From Streptomyces sp. NBC_01241 (GTDB lineage Bacteria > Actinomycetota > Actinomycetes > Streptomycetales > Streptomycetaceae), in NCBI RefSeq assembly GCF_041435435.1, contig NZ_CP108494.1, forward strand, positions 7,722,501 to 7,786,500: a stretch of 64,000 nt of DNA, given 5' to 3'. The notes below the pieces were generated by a model that was not told the origin of the DNA, searched no databases, and saw nothing but the letters and a program-made list of their open reading frames with translations. Shown here piece by piece: positions 8,725 to 18,178 of this stretch. The translations under genes and the position numbers were made by a program. Positions within the stretch are counted from its first letter, which is position 1. Each line of letters begins with the position of its first letter.

Positions 8725-9821
8725 GCAGTACCACCGGAACAAGAGGAGAGTCAGTGACCCCGGCGAATCCGGCTTTCGACACCGTGGCCGACACGGACGT
8801 CACCGCGCTTCTGGAGCGCGGACGGGCCCTTTCCACGCCGGTGCTACGGGCCGCCGTTGACCGGCTCGCACCGCCCATGGACACCGTCGCCGCTTACCAC
8901 TTCGGCTGGATCGACGCCCAGGGACGGCCCTCCGTCGGCGACGGCGGCAAGGCCGTCCGCCCGGCGCTCGCCCTGCTGTCCGCGGAGGCGGCCGGCGCCA
9001 CCGCCGAGGCAGGCGTCCCCGGCGCCGTGGCCGTCGAACTCGTGCACAACTTCTCGCTGCTGCACGACGACCTGATGGACGGCGACGAACAGCGCCGCCA
9101 CCGCGACACCGTCTGGAAGGTGCACGGCCCCGCCCAGGCGATCCTCGTCGGCGACGCGCTCTTCGCGCTCGCCAACGAGATCCTGCTGGAGCTCGGCACC
9201 GTCGAGGCGGGCCGGGCGGCCCGCCGGCTGACCGTCGCCACCCGCAAGCTCATCGACGGTCAGGCCCAGGACATCTCCTACGAGCACCGTGAGCGGGTCA
9301 CCGTCGAGGAGTGCCTGGAGATGGAGGGCAACAAGACCGGCGCCCTGCTCGCCTGCGCCTGCTCCATCGGCGCGGTCCTCGGCGGCGCCGACGACCGTAC
9401 CGCCGACACCCTGGAGGCGTACGGTCACCACCTCGGCCTCGCCTTCCAGGCCGTCGATGATCTGCTCGGCATCTGGGGCGACCCCGAGTCCACCGGCAAG
9501 CAGACCTGGAGCGATCTGCGCCAGCGCAAGAAGTCGCTGCCGGTCGTCGCCGCGCTCGCCGCGGGCGGACCGGCCTCGGAGCGTCTCGGTGAACTGCTCG
9601 CCGCCGACGCCAAGAGCAGTGATTTCGACAGCTTCTCCGAAGAGGAGTTCGCCGCCCGCGCGGCGCTCATCGAGGAGGCGGGCGGCCGTGAATGGACCGC
9701 CCAGGAGGCCCGCCGACAGCATGCGGTCGCCATCGAGGCACTGCACCGCGTCGACATGCCGCCCACCGTGCGGGCGCAGCTCACAGCGCTCGCTGACTTC
9801 GTCGTCGTACGAAAGAGATGA
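8721..9821 (+). CDS. Polyprenyl (farnesyl-type) diphosphate synthase
   Basis: 366 residues from ATG 8721. An in-frame GTG at 8754 has a better ribosome-binding site (AAGAGGAGAG) and may be used. The first aspartate-rich motif is LLHDDLMDGDEQRRHR and the second is AVDDLLGIWGD, both needed to bind Mg-diphosphate. As part of the hopanoid operon it should supply farnesyl diphosphate to HpnD. Chain length is inferred from context and not determined from residues. Confidence 0.88.
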   Translation: MSSTTGTRGESVTPANPAFDTVADTDVTALLERGRALSTPVLRAAVDRLAPPMDTVAAYHFGWIDAQGRPSVGDGGKAVRPALALLSAEAAGATAEAGVPGAVAVELVHNFSLLHDDLMDGDEQRRHRDTVWKVHGPAQAILVGDALFALANEILLELGTVEAGRAARRLTVATRKLIDGQAQDISYEHRERVTVEECLEMEGNKTGALLACACSIGAVLGGADDRTADTLEAYGHHLGLAFQAVDDLLGIWGDPESTGKQTWSDLRQRKKSLPVVAALAAGGPASERLGELLAADAKSSDFDSFSEEEFAARAALIEEAGGREWTAQEARRQHAVAIEALHRVDMPPTVRAQLTALADFVVVRKR

Positions 9822-9852
9822 TCACTATCTCCTCCATATGACTCGCAGTCGC

Positions 9853-9880
9853 CGGCCGGCGCCCGTCCGGGCGCCGGCCG
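9853..9880 (+). other. Intercistronic GC hairpin between prenyl synthase and shc
   Basis: Two perfect 12-base arms (9853-9864 and 9869-9880) enclose a four-base loop (GTCC) in the 107-base gap before shc. It could partly terminate transcription, stabilise the upstream RNA or set the ratio between the two halves of the operon. The hairpin is seen directly; its role is inferred. Confidence 0.6.
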
Positions 9881-9928
9881 ACGGAGACCCCAGCACAGCA
9901 GAGGACCAAACTGCACGAAGGGGAAGCC

Positions 9929-11929
9929 ATGACAGCGACGACCGACGGAAGCACCGGGGCTGTGAACCCCCGCGCAGCCTCGGCCAGCAATCCGACCGAC
10001 ACAACCATCGCCGCGGACGACGTACAGGCCGCCGCGCGGCGGGCCGCGGAACGCTCGGTGGAGCATCTCCTCGGCAGGCAGGACGAGCAGGGCTGGTGGA
10101 AGGGCGACCTCGCCACCAACGTCACCATGGACGCCGAAGACCTGATGCTCCGGCAATTCCTGGGCATCCAGGACCAGACCGTCGTCCAGGCGGCGGGCCG
10201 CTTCATCCGCGGCGAACAGCTCGGCGACGGCACCTGGGCGACTTTCCACGGCGGCCCCGGCGAGCTCTCCACCACCATCGAGGCGTATGTGGCGCTGCGG
10301 CTGGCCGGGGACCGACCGGACGAACCGCACATGGCCCGGGCCTCGGGGTGGATCAGGGAACAGGGCGGAATCGCGGCGAGCCGTGTCTTCACCCGGATCT
10401 GGCTCGCCCTCTTCGGCTGGTGGAAGTGGGACGACCTGCCTCAGATGCCGCCCGAGCTGATGTTCTTTCCCAAATGGGCTCCCCTCAACATCTATGACTT
10501 CGGCTGCTGGGCCCGCCAGACCATCGTGCCGCTCACCATCGTCTCGGCGAAGCGGCCGGTGCGCCCGGCCCCCTTCGCACTCGATGAACTGCACACCGAT
10601 CCACATCATCCGAACCCGCCCGGACGTACCGCTCCGGCGGTGAGCTGGGACGGTGTCTTCCAGCGCCTCGACAAGGCGCTGCACCTCTACCACCGGATCG
10701 CACCGCGCAAGCTGCGCAGGTCCGCCATGAACGCCGCGGCCCGCTGGATCATCGAACGCCAGGAGAACGACGGCTGCTGGGGCGGGATCCAGCCGCCCGC
10801 CGTGTACTCCGTCATCGCGCTGCACCTGCTCGGCTACGACCTGGACCACCCGGTGATGCGGGCCGGACTCGAATCGCTCGACCGGTTCGCCGTCTGGCGC
10901 GAGGACGGCGCCCGGATGATCGAGGCCTGCCAGTCCCCGGTCTGGGACACCTGCCTCGCCACCATCGCCCTCGCCGACGCCGGGGTCCGCCCCGACCACC
11001 CGGCGCTCGTGAAGGCCGCGGACTGGATGCTCGGCGAGGAGATCGTCCGGCCCGGCGACTGGTCCGTACGCCGCCCCCGACTCGCCCCGGGCGGCTGGGC
11101 GTTCGAGTTCCACAACGACAACTACCCCGACATCGACGACACCGCGGAAGTGGTCCTCGCGCTGCGCCGGGTCCACCACCCCGACATGGCACGCGTCGAG
11201 GCCGCCATCAAGCGCGGAGTGCGCTGGAACCTCGGCATGCAGTCCCGCAACGGGGCCTGGGGAGCCTTCGACGCGGACAACACCAGTCCGTTCCCCAACC
11301 GGCTGCCCTTCTCCGACTTCGGTGAGGTCATCGACCCGCCGTCCGCTGACGTCACCGGGCACGTGGTGGAGATGCTCGCCGTCGAGGGGCGGTCCGCGCA
11401 CCCCGCCACCCGGCGCGGCATCGAGTGGCTGCTGGCCGAACAGGACCCGAACGGCGGCTGGTTCGGCCGCTGGGGCGTCAACTACGTGTACGGGACAGGG
11501 TCGGTGGTGCCCGCGCTGGTGGCCGCCGGGCTGCCCGGCACCCATCCGGCGATCCACCGGGCGGTCGGCTGGCTGGAGTCCGTACAGAACGACGACGGTG
11601 GCTGGGGCGAGGACCTGCGTTCGTACCACGAGGAGAAGTGGATCGGGCACGGTACCTCGACCGCCTCCCAGACCGCGTGGGCACTGCTCGCGCTGCTCGC
11701 CGCGGGGCGACGGGACAGTGTGGCGGTGCAGCGGGGGGTGCGCTGGCTCACCGAGACCCAGCAGGCCGACGGCTCCTGGGACGAGCCGTACTTCACCGGC
11801 ACCGGCTTCCCCTGGGACTTCTCCATCAATTACCACCTCTACCGGCAGGTCTTCCCGCTCACCGCACTCGGGCGGTACGTGTACGGCGAACCCTTCGCCG
11901 ATCGCACGGCCACCCGCAAGGGGGCCTGA
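9929..11929 (+). CDS. shc: Squalene-hopene cyclase
   Basis: 666 residues from ATG 9929 with GAAGGGGAAG as ribosome-binding site. The catalytic DxDD motif is at about residues 401-404 (PDIDDTAEV), the acid that protonates squalene. Several QW-type repeats are visible (for example QDEQGWWKGD, QNDDGGWGED, QQADGSWDEP). A monotopic membrane protein of this family folds squalene and closes five rings to give hopene and hopanol. Length is normal for the family. The next gene overlaps by one base (TGATG). Confidence 0.96.
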   Translation: MTATTDGSTGAVNPRAASASNPTDTTIAADDVQAAARRAAERSVEHLLGRQDEQGWWKGDLATNVTMDAEDLMLRQFLGIQDQTVVQAAGRFIRGEQLGDGTWATFHGGPGELSTTIEAYVALRLAGDRPDEPHMARASGWIREQGGIAASRVFTRIWLALFGWWKWDDLPQMPPELMFFPKWAPLNIYDFGCWARQTIVPLTIVSAKRPVRPAPFALDELHTDPHHPNPPGRTAPAVSWDGVFQRLDKALHLYHRIAPRKLRRSAMNAAARWIIERQENDGCWGGIQPPAVYSVIALHLLGYDLDHPVMRAGLESLDRFAVWREDGARMIEACQSPVWDTCLATIALADAGVRPDHPALVKAADWMLGEEIVRPGDWSVRRPRLAPGGWAFEFHNDNYPDIDDTAEVVLALRRVHHPDMARVEAAIKRGVRWNLGMQSRNGAWGAFDADNTSPFPNRLPFSDFGEVIDPPSADVTGHVVEMLAVEGRSAHPATRRGIEWLLAEQDPNGGWFGRWGVNYVYGTGSVVPALVAAGLPGTHPAIHRAVGWLESVQNDDGGWGEDLRSYHEEKWIGHGTSTASQTAWALLALLAAGRRDSVAVQRGVRWLTETQQADGSWDEPYFTGTGFPWDFSINYHLYRQVFPLTALGRYVYGEPFADRTATRKGA

Positions 11930-12588
11930 TGGGCGATGGTCCGGGGCCGGCCGGCCCCGCTGCGCCGCTGCTGATCGCCTGTGCGCTCGGCATCGAGCAA
12001 TTCGCCCTGCGCAGTGGCAAGGGCGCGGCCGGCGCGGCTCCGGGCCCGGTGACCGTACTGCGTACGGGCATGGGCCCCAAGGCCGCCGAGGCGGCCGTGG
12101 CACAGGCACTCGGTCGGGACCGGGCACCCGCCATGGCCGTCCTCGCCTCGGGTTTCTGCGCCGGGCTGTCACCCGGCATGCACCCCGGGGACCTGGTGGT
12201 CGCCGACGAGACCCGGGGAGCCGGGGATCCGACGGCCTGCACCGGCACGGACCTGCTCGCCGAGGCCCTTGCCCGGACGGTGCCCGGCCGCACCGTCCAC
12301 ACCGGTCCGCTGACCGGCTCCGCCCATGTCGTACGCGGACATGAGCGGGCCGAGCTGCGGGCCACCGGAGCGATCGCGGTGGATATGGAGTCCGCCGCCA
12401 CCCTTCGCGCCGCCCTGTGGTCCGGGCCGCGCCCGGTTGCCGCCGTACGGGTGGTCGTGGACGCTCCGGAGCACGAGCTCGTCCGCATCGGGACGATACG
12501 CGGTGGAATATCAGCTTTCCGTGTTCTCCGTGCCGTCCTACCGGCATTCTATGAATGGCACCGATCTCTGCTGCTCCCCAGGAGGTGA
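11929..12588 (+). CDS. hpnG: Hopanoid-associated phosphorylase HpnG
   Basis: 219 residues from the ATG at 11929 that shares a base with the shc stop; the longer open frame upstream is a shadow of shc. The protein belongs to the purine nucleoside phosphorylase superfamily: LRTGMGPKAAEAAV is the phosphate/ribose loop and AVDMESAATL carries the family's ME(S) base-site glutamate. HpnG removes adenine from adenosylhopane on the way to ribosylhopane and bacteriohopanetetrol. Its place between shc and hpnH fits that pathway. Confidence 0.88.
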   Translation: MGDGPGPAGPAAPLLIACALGIEQFALRSGKGAAGAAPGPVTVLRTGMGPKAAEAAVAQALGRDRAPAMAVLASGFCAGLSPGMHPGDLVVADETRGAGDPTACTGTDLLAEALARTVPGRTVHTGPLTGSAHVVRGHERAELRATGAIAVDMESAATLRAALWSGPRPVAAVRVVVDAPEHELVRIGTIRGGISAFRVLRAVLPAFYEWHRSLLLPRR

Positions 12589-12593
12589 GCTAG

Positions 12594-13613
12594 ATGGCCA
12601 TGCCGCTCCGTCAGACCATCAAGGTTGCGACGTACCTCATTGAACAGAAGCTCCGCAAGCGGGACAAGTTCCCGCTCATTGTCGAGCTGGAGCCTTTGTT
12701 CGCCTGCAATCTGGCGTGCGAGGGCTGCGGGAAGATCCAGCATCCGGCCGGAGTTCTGAAGCAGCGCATGCCGGTTGCCCAGGCTGTCGGCGCGGTACTG
12801 GAATCGGGCGCCCCGATGGTTTCCATCGCGGGTGGCGAACCCCTGATGCACCCGCAGATCGACGAAATCGTACGGCAGTTGGTGGCGAGGAAGAAGTTCG
12901 TCTTCCTCTGCACCAACGCGATGCTGCTGCGGAAGAAAATCGAGAAATTCACGCCTTCGCCGTACTTCGCCTTTGCTGTGCACATCGACGGGCTGCGGGA
13001 GCGGCACGATGAATCCGTTGCCAAGGAAGGCGTGTTCGACGAGGCGGTGGCGGCGATCAAGGAGGCCAAGCGACGCGGCTTCCGGGTCACTACGAACTCC
13101 ACCTTCTTCAACACCGACACCCCGCAGACCGTCATCGAGGTCCTCAACTACCTCAACGACGACCTGAAGGTCGACGAGATGATGATCTCGCCCGCCTACG
13201 CGTACGAGAAGGCACCCGACCAGGAGCACTTCCTCGGCGTCGAGCAGACCCGGGAACTCTTCAAGAAGTCGTTCGCGGGCGGCAACCGGTCCCGCTGGCG
13301 GCTGAACCACTCGCCGCTCTTCCTGGACTTCCTGGAGGGCAAGGCGGACTTCCCGTGCACCGCGTGGGCGATCCCGAACTACTCGCTCTTCGGCTGGCAG
13401 CGGCCCTGCTACCTGATGAGCGACGGGTACGTCCCCACGTACCGGGAACTCATCGAGGAGACCGACTGGGACAAGTACGGCCGCGGCAAGGACCCGCGCT
13501 GCGCCAACTGCATGGCGCACTGCGGCTACGAGCCCACCGCCGTCCTCGCCACCATGGGATCGCTGAAGGAATCCTTGCGCGCCGCACGCGAGACCGTCTC
13601 CGGGACCCGGTGA
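12594..13613 (+). CDS. hpnH: Radical SAM adenosyl-hopene transferase HpnH
   Basis: 339 residues with an ideal AGGAGGTGA ribosome-binding site five bases after the hpnG stop. The CxxxCxxC cluster motif is C38-C42-C45 (ACNLACEGCGK), followed by an SAM-binding SIAGGEPLMHP. HpnH attaches the 5'-deoxyadenosyl group of SAM to hopene, the first side-chain step. A C-terminal cysteine set (CANCMAHCGYEP) is present, as in related radical SAM enzymes. Neighbouring hpnG acts on its product. Confidence 0.95.
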   Translation: MAMPLRQTIKVATYLIEQKLRKRDKFPLIVELEPLFACNLACEGCGKIQHPAGVLKQRMPVAQAVGAVLESGAPMVSIAGGEPLMHPQIDEIVRQLVARKKFVFLCTNAMLLRKKIEKFTPSPYFAFAVHIDGLRERHDESVAKEGVFDEAVAAIKEAKRRGFRVTTNSTFFNTDTPQTVIEVLNYLNDDLKVDEMMISPAYAYEKAPDQEHFLGVEQTRELFKKSFAGGNRSRWRLNHSPLFLDFLEGKADFPCTAWAIPNYSLFGWQRPCYLMSDGYVPTYRELIEETDWDKYGRGKDPRCANCMAHCGYEPTAVLATMGSLKESLRAARETVSGTR

Positions 13614-13617
13614 CGTC

Positions 13618-14784
13618 ATGACCGCTGGAGAGCCGGTCGCACTGGGTCTCCCCGAGTTGCCGGCCCGGCCGCTCGCGATGCGCCGCCACTCGCGGCGCAT
13701 CCAGGTCGGGTCGGTTGCGGTGGGCGGGGATGCGCCGGTGTCGGTGCAGTCGATGACGACGACGCGTACGTCGGACATCGGTGCGACGTTGCAGCAGATC
13801 GCGGAGTTGACGGCGTCGGGCTGTCAGATCGTGCGGGTGGCGTGTCCGACGCAGGATGACGCGGACGCGTTGGCGACGATTGCGAAGAAGTCGCAGATTC
13901 CGGTGATCGCGGATATTCATTTCCAGCCGAAGTATGTGTTCGCGGCGATCGATGCGGGTTGTGCCGCGGTGCGGGTGAATCCGGGGAACATCAAGCAGTT
14001 CGACGACAAGGTGAAGGAGATCGCGCGGGCGGCGAAGGATGCGGGTACGCCGATCCGGATCGGTGTGAACGCGGGTTCGCTGGATGCGCGGTTGCTGAAG
14101 AAGTACGGGAAGGCGACTCCGGAGGCGTTGGTGGAGTCGGCGCTGTGGGAGGCGTCGCTCTTCGAGGAGCATGACTTCCGGGAGATCAAGATCTCGGTGA
14201 AGCACAACGATCCGGTGGTGATGGTCAATGCGTACCGTCAGCTGGCTGCTCGGTGTGACTACCCGTTGCATCTGGGGGTGACGGAGGCGGGGCCGGCGTT
14301 CCAGGGGACGATCAAGTCGGCTGTGGCTTTTGGTGCGTTGCTGTCGGAGGGGATCGGGGACACGATCCGGGTGTCGTTGTCGGCGCCGCCGGCGGAGGAG
14401 GTCAAGGTCGGTCTGCAGATTCTGGAGTCGTTGAATCTGAAGCAGCGTCGGCTGGAGATCGTTTCGTGTCCGTCGTGCGGGCGGGCGCAGGTGGATGTGT
14501 ACAAGCTGGCGGATCAGGTCAGTGCGGGGCTTGAGGGCATGGAAGTGCCGTTGCGGGTGGCCGTGATGGGCTGTGTCGTCAATGGTCCGGGTGAGGCCCG
14601 TGAGGCGGATCTGGGTGTCGCGTCCGGCAATGGCAAGGGGCAGATCTTCGTGAAGGGCGAGGTCATCAAGACCGTGCCCGAGTCGAAGATCGTCGAGACG
14701 CTGATCGAAGAAGCCCAGAAGATCGCCGAGGGCATGGACGGCGCGGGGACACCATCGGGGGTTCCCGCCGTCACCGTGAGCTGA
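13618..14784 (+). CDS. ispG: 4-hydroxy-3-methylbut-2-enyl diphosphate synthase IspG
   Basis: 388 residues. The [4Fe-4S] ligands are C284, C287 and C319 with the glutamate of NGPGEAREAD as fourth ligand. The enzyme makes HMBPP in the MEP pathway and here boosts precursor supply for hopanoids. Codon use is odd: from about 13,715 to 14,620 third positions are rich in G and T (many TTG, GGT, GCG, GTG), while both ends and the neighbouring genes use the usual C-rich codons. This looks like a converted or imported core segment, possibly from a second ispG copy elsewhere; that copy is not in the window. Confidence 0.95.
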   Translation: MTAGEPVALGLPELPARPLAMRRHSRRIQVGSVAVGGDAPVSVQSMTTTRTSDIGATLQQIAELTASGCQIVRVACPTQDDADALATIAKKSQIPVIADIHFQPKYVFAAIDAGCAAVRVNPGNIKQFDDKVKEIARAAKDAGTPIRIGVNAGSLDARLLKKYGKATPEALVESALWEASLFEEHDFREIKISVKHNDPVVMVNAYRQLAARCDYPLHLGVTEAGPAFQGTIKSAVAFGALLSEGIGDTIRVSLSAPPAEEVKVGLQILESLNLKQRRLEIVSCPSCGRAQVDVYKLADQVSAGLEGMEVPLRVAVMGCVVNGPGEAREADLGVASGNGKGQIFVKGEVIKTVPESKIVETLIEEAQKIAEGMDGAGTPSGVPAVTVS

Positions 14785-14810
14785 AACAGAACCAGAGAGG
14801 GGGCCCGAGC

Positions 14811-16712
14811 GTGACGATTCTGGAGAGCATCCGGGGGCCGCACGATCTCAAGGCGCTGAGCGGCGCGCAACTCGACGAACTGGCCGAGGACATCAGGCAG
14901 TTCCTCGTCCGGGCAGTGGCGAGGACCGGCGGTCATCTGGGCCCGAACCTGGGGGTGGTGGAGCTCTCCATCGCCCTGCACCGGGCCTTCGACTCGCCGG
15001 TGGACCGCATCCTGTGGGACACCGGGCACCAGAGTTATGTGCACAAGCTGCTCACCGGGCGGCAGGACTTCTCCAAGCTCCGCGGCAAGGGGGGCCTGTC
15101 CGGCTACCCCTCCCGGGAGGAGTCCGAGCACGACGTCATCGAGAACTCGCATGCCTCGACCGTTCTCGGCTGGGCCGACGGCCTCGCCAAGGCCCACCAG
15201 GTGCTGGGGCGGAGCGACCATGTGGTGGCCGTCATCGGCGACGGTGCCCTCACCGGCGGCATGGCCTGGGAGGCACTCAACAACATCGCGGCCGCACGGG
15301 ACCGGCCGCTGATCATCGTCGTCAACGACAACGAGCGTTCGTACGGCCCGACGACCGGCGGCCTCGCCAACCACCTCGCCACCCTCCGTACCACCGACGG
15401 ATACGAACGCTTCCTCTCCTGGGGCAAGGGAGTGCTCCAGCAGACGCCCGTCATCGGGCAGCCGTTGTACGAGTCGCTGCACGGTGCGAAGAAGGGGTTC
15501 AAGGACGCCTTCGCCCCGCAGGGCATGTTCGAGGACCTCGGGCTCAAGTACGTCGGGCCGATCGACGGGCACGACATCGCGGCCGTCGAGTCCGCACTGC
15601 ACCGGGCGAAGCGCTTCCACGGCCCGGTGCTGGTGCACTGCCTCACCGAGAAGGGCCGCGGCTACCCGCCCGCGCTCCGGGACGAGGCCGACCGCTTCCA
15701 CACCGTGGGCGCGATGGACCCGCTGACCTGCGCACCGCTCGTCCCGACGGAAGCGCCCTCCTGGACCTCGGTGTTCGGGGACGAGATCGCCGAGATCGGC
15801 GCGGAGCGGCCGGATGTCGTGGCCATCACCGCGGCGATGCTGCACCCCGTCGGACTGACCAGGTTCGCCGAGGCGTTCCCCGGCCGGGTCTGGGACGTCG
15901 GGATCGCCGAGCAGCACGCCGCGGTCTGTGCGGCGGGACTCGCCACCGCAGGACTGCATCCGGTCGTCGCCGTGTACGCCACCTTCCTCAACCGGGCCTT
16001 CGACCCATTGCTGATGGACGTCGCGCTGCACAAGTGCGGGGTGACGTTCGTCCTCGACCGGGCCGGGATCACCGGACCCGACGGGCCCTCGCACAACGGC
16101 ATGTGGGACATGTCCCTGCTACAGGTCGTCCCCGGACTGCGGATCGCCGCCCCGCGCGACGCCGACGAATTCCGGGCCGAACTCCGCGAGGCCGTCGACA
16201 TCGACGACGCCCCTACCGTGATCAGGTTCCCCAAGGAGTCGGTGGGGGAGTCGATCCCGGCCATCGACCGGATCGGCGGTATGGACGTACTGCACCGGGC
16301 GGACGATCCCGATGTGCTGCTCGTGGCCGTCGGGGTGCTCGCCCCGGTCTGTCTGAAGGCCGCAGACCTGCTGGCGGGCGGCGGCATCCGCTGCACGGTC
16401 GTCGACCCGCGCTGGGTCAAGCCCGTCGACGAACAACTGGCCCCACTTGCCGAACGGCACCGGCTCGTCGCCGTCGTCGAGGACAACAGCCGTGCCGGGG
16501 GCGTCGGTTCGGCGGTTGGACAGGCGCTGCGGGATGCCGGGGTCGACGTACCGCTGCGTACCTTCGGCATCCCCGAGCAGTTCCTCGCCCACGGCAAGCG
16601 CGCCGAGGTGCTGGCCGACATCGGGCTCACCCCGGTCGAGATCGCCGGGCGGATCAGCGCCGCACTGGCCGGCAAGGAAGCAGCGAAAAGGACCGAGGAG
16701 AGCGGGGCATGA
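14811..16712 (+). CDS. dxs: 1-deoxy-D-xylulose-5-phosphate synthase
   Basis: 633 residues from GTG 14811 with an AGAGAGGGGG ribosome-binding site. The thiamine diphosphate motif GDGALTGGMAWEALNN is present, as are WDTGHQSYVHKLLTGR near the N-terminus and GIAEQHAAVCAAGLA in the pyrimidine domain. It condenses pyruvate and glyceraldehyde-3-phosphate in the first MEP-pathway step. As a copy inside the hopanoid operon it probably supplements a housekeeping dxs. It overlaps hpnO as ATGA. Confidence 0.95.
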   Translation: MTILESIRGPHDLKALSGAQLDELAEDIRQFLVRAVARTGGHLGPNLGVVELSIALHRAFDSPVDRILWDTGHQSYVHKLLTGRQDFSKLRGKGGLSGYPSREESEHDVIENSHASTVLGWADGLAKAHQVLGRSDHVVAVIGDGALTGGMAWEALNNIAAARDRPLIIVVNDNERSYGPTTGGLANHLATLRTTDGYERFLSWGKGVLQQTPVIGQPLYESLHGAKKGFKDAFAPQGMFEDLGLKYVGPIDGHDIAAVESALHRAKRFHGPVLVHCLTEKGRGYPPALRDEADRFHTVGAMDPLTCAPLVPTEAPSWTSVFGDEIAEIGAERPDVVAITAAMLHPVGLTRFAEAFPGRVWDVGIAEQHAAVCAAGLATAGLHPVVAVYATFLNRAFDPLLMDVALHKCGVTFVLDRAGITGPDGPSHNGMWDMSLLQVVPGLRIAAPRDADEFRAELREAVDIDDAPTVIRFPKESVGESIPAIDRIGGMDVLHRADDPDVLLVAVGVLAPVCLKAADLLAGGGIRCTVVDPRWVKPVDEQLAPLAERHRLVAVVEDNSRAGGVGSAVGQALRDAGVDVPLRTFGIPEQFLAHGKRAEVLADIGLTPVEIAGRISAALAGKEAAKRTEESGA

Positions 16713-18106
16713 AGGACGACGGGCCCAAGGGCTTCGATCTGGCGCAGCTCCTCGCGGAGCGCGGCGCGGAACGCTACGAGCTGCACGCGAAACACCTCAA
16801 TCACCAACTGCCGCGCATGCTGCACACCATTGGCTTCGACAAGGTCTACGAACGGGCCGAGGGCGCACACTTCTGGGACGCGGAAGGCAACGACTACCTC
16901 GACATGCTCGCCGGATTCGGCGTGATGGGTCTCGGCCGGCACCACCCCGTCGTACGCAAGGCCCTGCACGACGTCCTCGACGCCTCGCTCGCCGACCTCA
17001 CCCGCTTCGACTGCCAGCCGCTGCCCGGACTGCTGGCCGAGAAGCTGCTCGTCCACAGCCCGCATCTGGACCGGGTGTTCTTCGGCAACAGCGGTACGGA
17101 GGCCGTCGAGACCGCGCTGAAGTTCGCCCGGTACGCCACCGGCAGGCCGAGGATCCTCTACTGCACCCACGCCTTCCACGGGCTGACGACCGGCTCGCTC
17201 TCGGTCAACGGGGAGAGCGGCTTCCGGGACGGCTTCGCCCCGCTGCTGCCGGACACCGCCATCGCACTCGGTGATCTCGACGCACTGAGGCGTGAGCTGA
17301 AGCGCGGCGATGTGGCGGCACTGGTCGTCGAGCCGATCCAGGGCAAGGGCGTCCACGCCGCGCCGCCCGGCTTCCTTCGCGCCGCGCAGGAGCTGCTGCA
17401 CAAGCACAAGGCGCTCCTCATCGCCGACGAGGTGCAGACCGGCCTCGGCAGGACCGGGGACTTCTACGCGTACCAGCACGAGGAGGATGTCGAACCCGAT
17501 CTGGTCTGTGTCGCCAAGGCCCTCTCCGGCGGCTATGTGCCGGTCGGGGCGACCCTCGGCAAGGACTGGATCTTCAGACGCGTCTACTCGTCGATGGACC
17601 GGGTCCTGGTCCACTCCGCGAGCTTCGGCTCCAACGCCCAGGCGATGGCTGCCGGGCTCGCGGTCCTCGCCGTGATGGAGGACGAGGAGATCGTCGCGAA
17701 CGCGCGCCGCACCGGCGATCTGCTGCGCGGGCGGCTGGCCGCACTGGTCGACCGCTACGAACTCCTCCACGAGGTGCGCGGGCGCGGGCTGATGATCGGC
17801 ATCGAGTTCGGCCGGCCGTCGTCACTGAAGCTGCGCAGCCGCTGGGCCATGCTGCAGGCGGCCCGTAAGGGGCTCTTCGCGCAGATGGTGGTGGTGCCCC
17901 TGCTCCAGAAGCACCGCATCCTCACGCAGGTCTCGGGTGACCACCTCGAAGTGATCAAGCTGATTCCGCCGCTGATGATCGGGGAGCCGGAGGCCGACCG
18001 GTTCGTCACGGCGTTCACCGCCGTGATGGACGACGCACACAGCGGGGGTGGACTGGTGTGGGACTTCGGCAGGACCCTGGTGAAACAGGCCGTCGCCAAC
18101 CGCTGA
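16709..18106 (+). CDS. hpnO: Class III aminotransferase for aminobacteriohopanetriol (HpnO-like)
   Basis: 465 residues from ATG 16709; a far longer frame upstream is a shadow of dxs. Fold-type I PLP motifs are clear: FGNSGTEAVETALKFAR (cofactor phosphate), ADEVQTGLGRTG with the aspartate that contacts the PLP ring nitrogen, and CVAKALSGGYVPVGA with the Schiff-base lysine. In hopanoid operons this class III enzyme aminates the ribosylhopane-derived side chain to 35-aminobacteriohopanetriol. It is the last gene of the operon. The C-terminus is somewhat longer than in ordinary ornithine-type aminotransferases. Confidence 0.88.
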   Translation: MKDDGPKGFDLAQLLAERGAERYELHAKHLNHQLPRMLHTIGFDKVYERAEGAHFWDAEGNDYLDMLAGFGVMGLGRHHPVVRKALHDVLDASLADLTRFDCQPLPGLLAEKLLVHSPHLDRVFFGNSGTEAVETALKFARYATGRPRILYCTHAFHGLTTGSLSVNGESGFRDGFAPLLPDTAIALGDLDALRRELKRGDVAALVVEPIQGKGVHAAPPGFLRAAQELLHKHKALLIADEVQTGLGRTGDFYAYQHEEDVEPDLVCVAKALSGGYVPVGATLGKDWIFRRVYSSMDRVLVHSASFGSNAQAMAAGLAVLAVMEDEEIVANARRTGDLLRGRLAALVDRYELLHEVRGRGLMIGIEFGRPSSLKLRSRWAMLQAARKGLFAQMVVVPLLQKHRILTQVSGDHLEVIKLIPPLMIGEPEADRFVTAFTAVMDDAHSGGGLVWDFGRTLVKQAVANR

Positions 18107-18123
18107 TCCGCGGGGCGTGAGGT

Positions 18124-18155
18124 TTGCCTTTGAGGCAATAAATTTGCCTCAAAGG
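18124..18155 (+). promoter_or_regulatory. Nested inverted-repeat operator upstream of the XRE-cupin regulator
   Basis: CCTTTGAGGCAA (18127-18138) and its exact complement (18144-18155) flank TAAAT. The half-sites TTGCCT/AGGCAA/TTGCCT at 18124, 18133 and 18144 are also spaced as overlapping dyads. The element is AT-rich in a GC-rich setting and ends 24 bases before the regulator start, overlapping the likely promoter. Autoregulation by that XRE protein is the simplest reading. Confidence 0.65.
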
Positions 18156-18178
18156 AAAACTCCTGGCCCAATGGGTAC

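Noticed and set aside
6721..8742. 673-codon minus-strand frame
   Set aside because: Shadow of hpnD and hpnE, with Arg/Gly/Pro-rich composition and no motifs.
9425..12547. 1040-codon open frame on the minus strand
   Set aside because: It runs antisense through the prenyl synthase, shc and hpnG genes; high third-position GC leaves the opposite strand open. It has no domain pattern.
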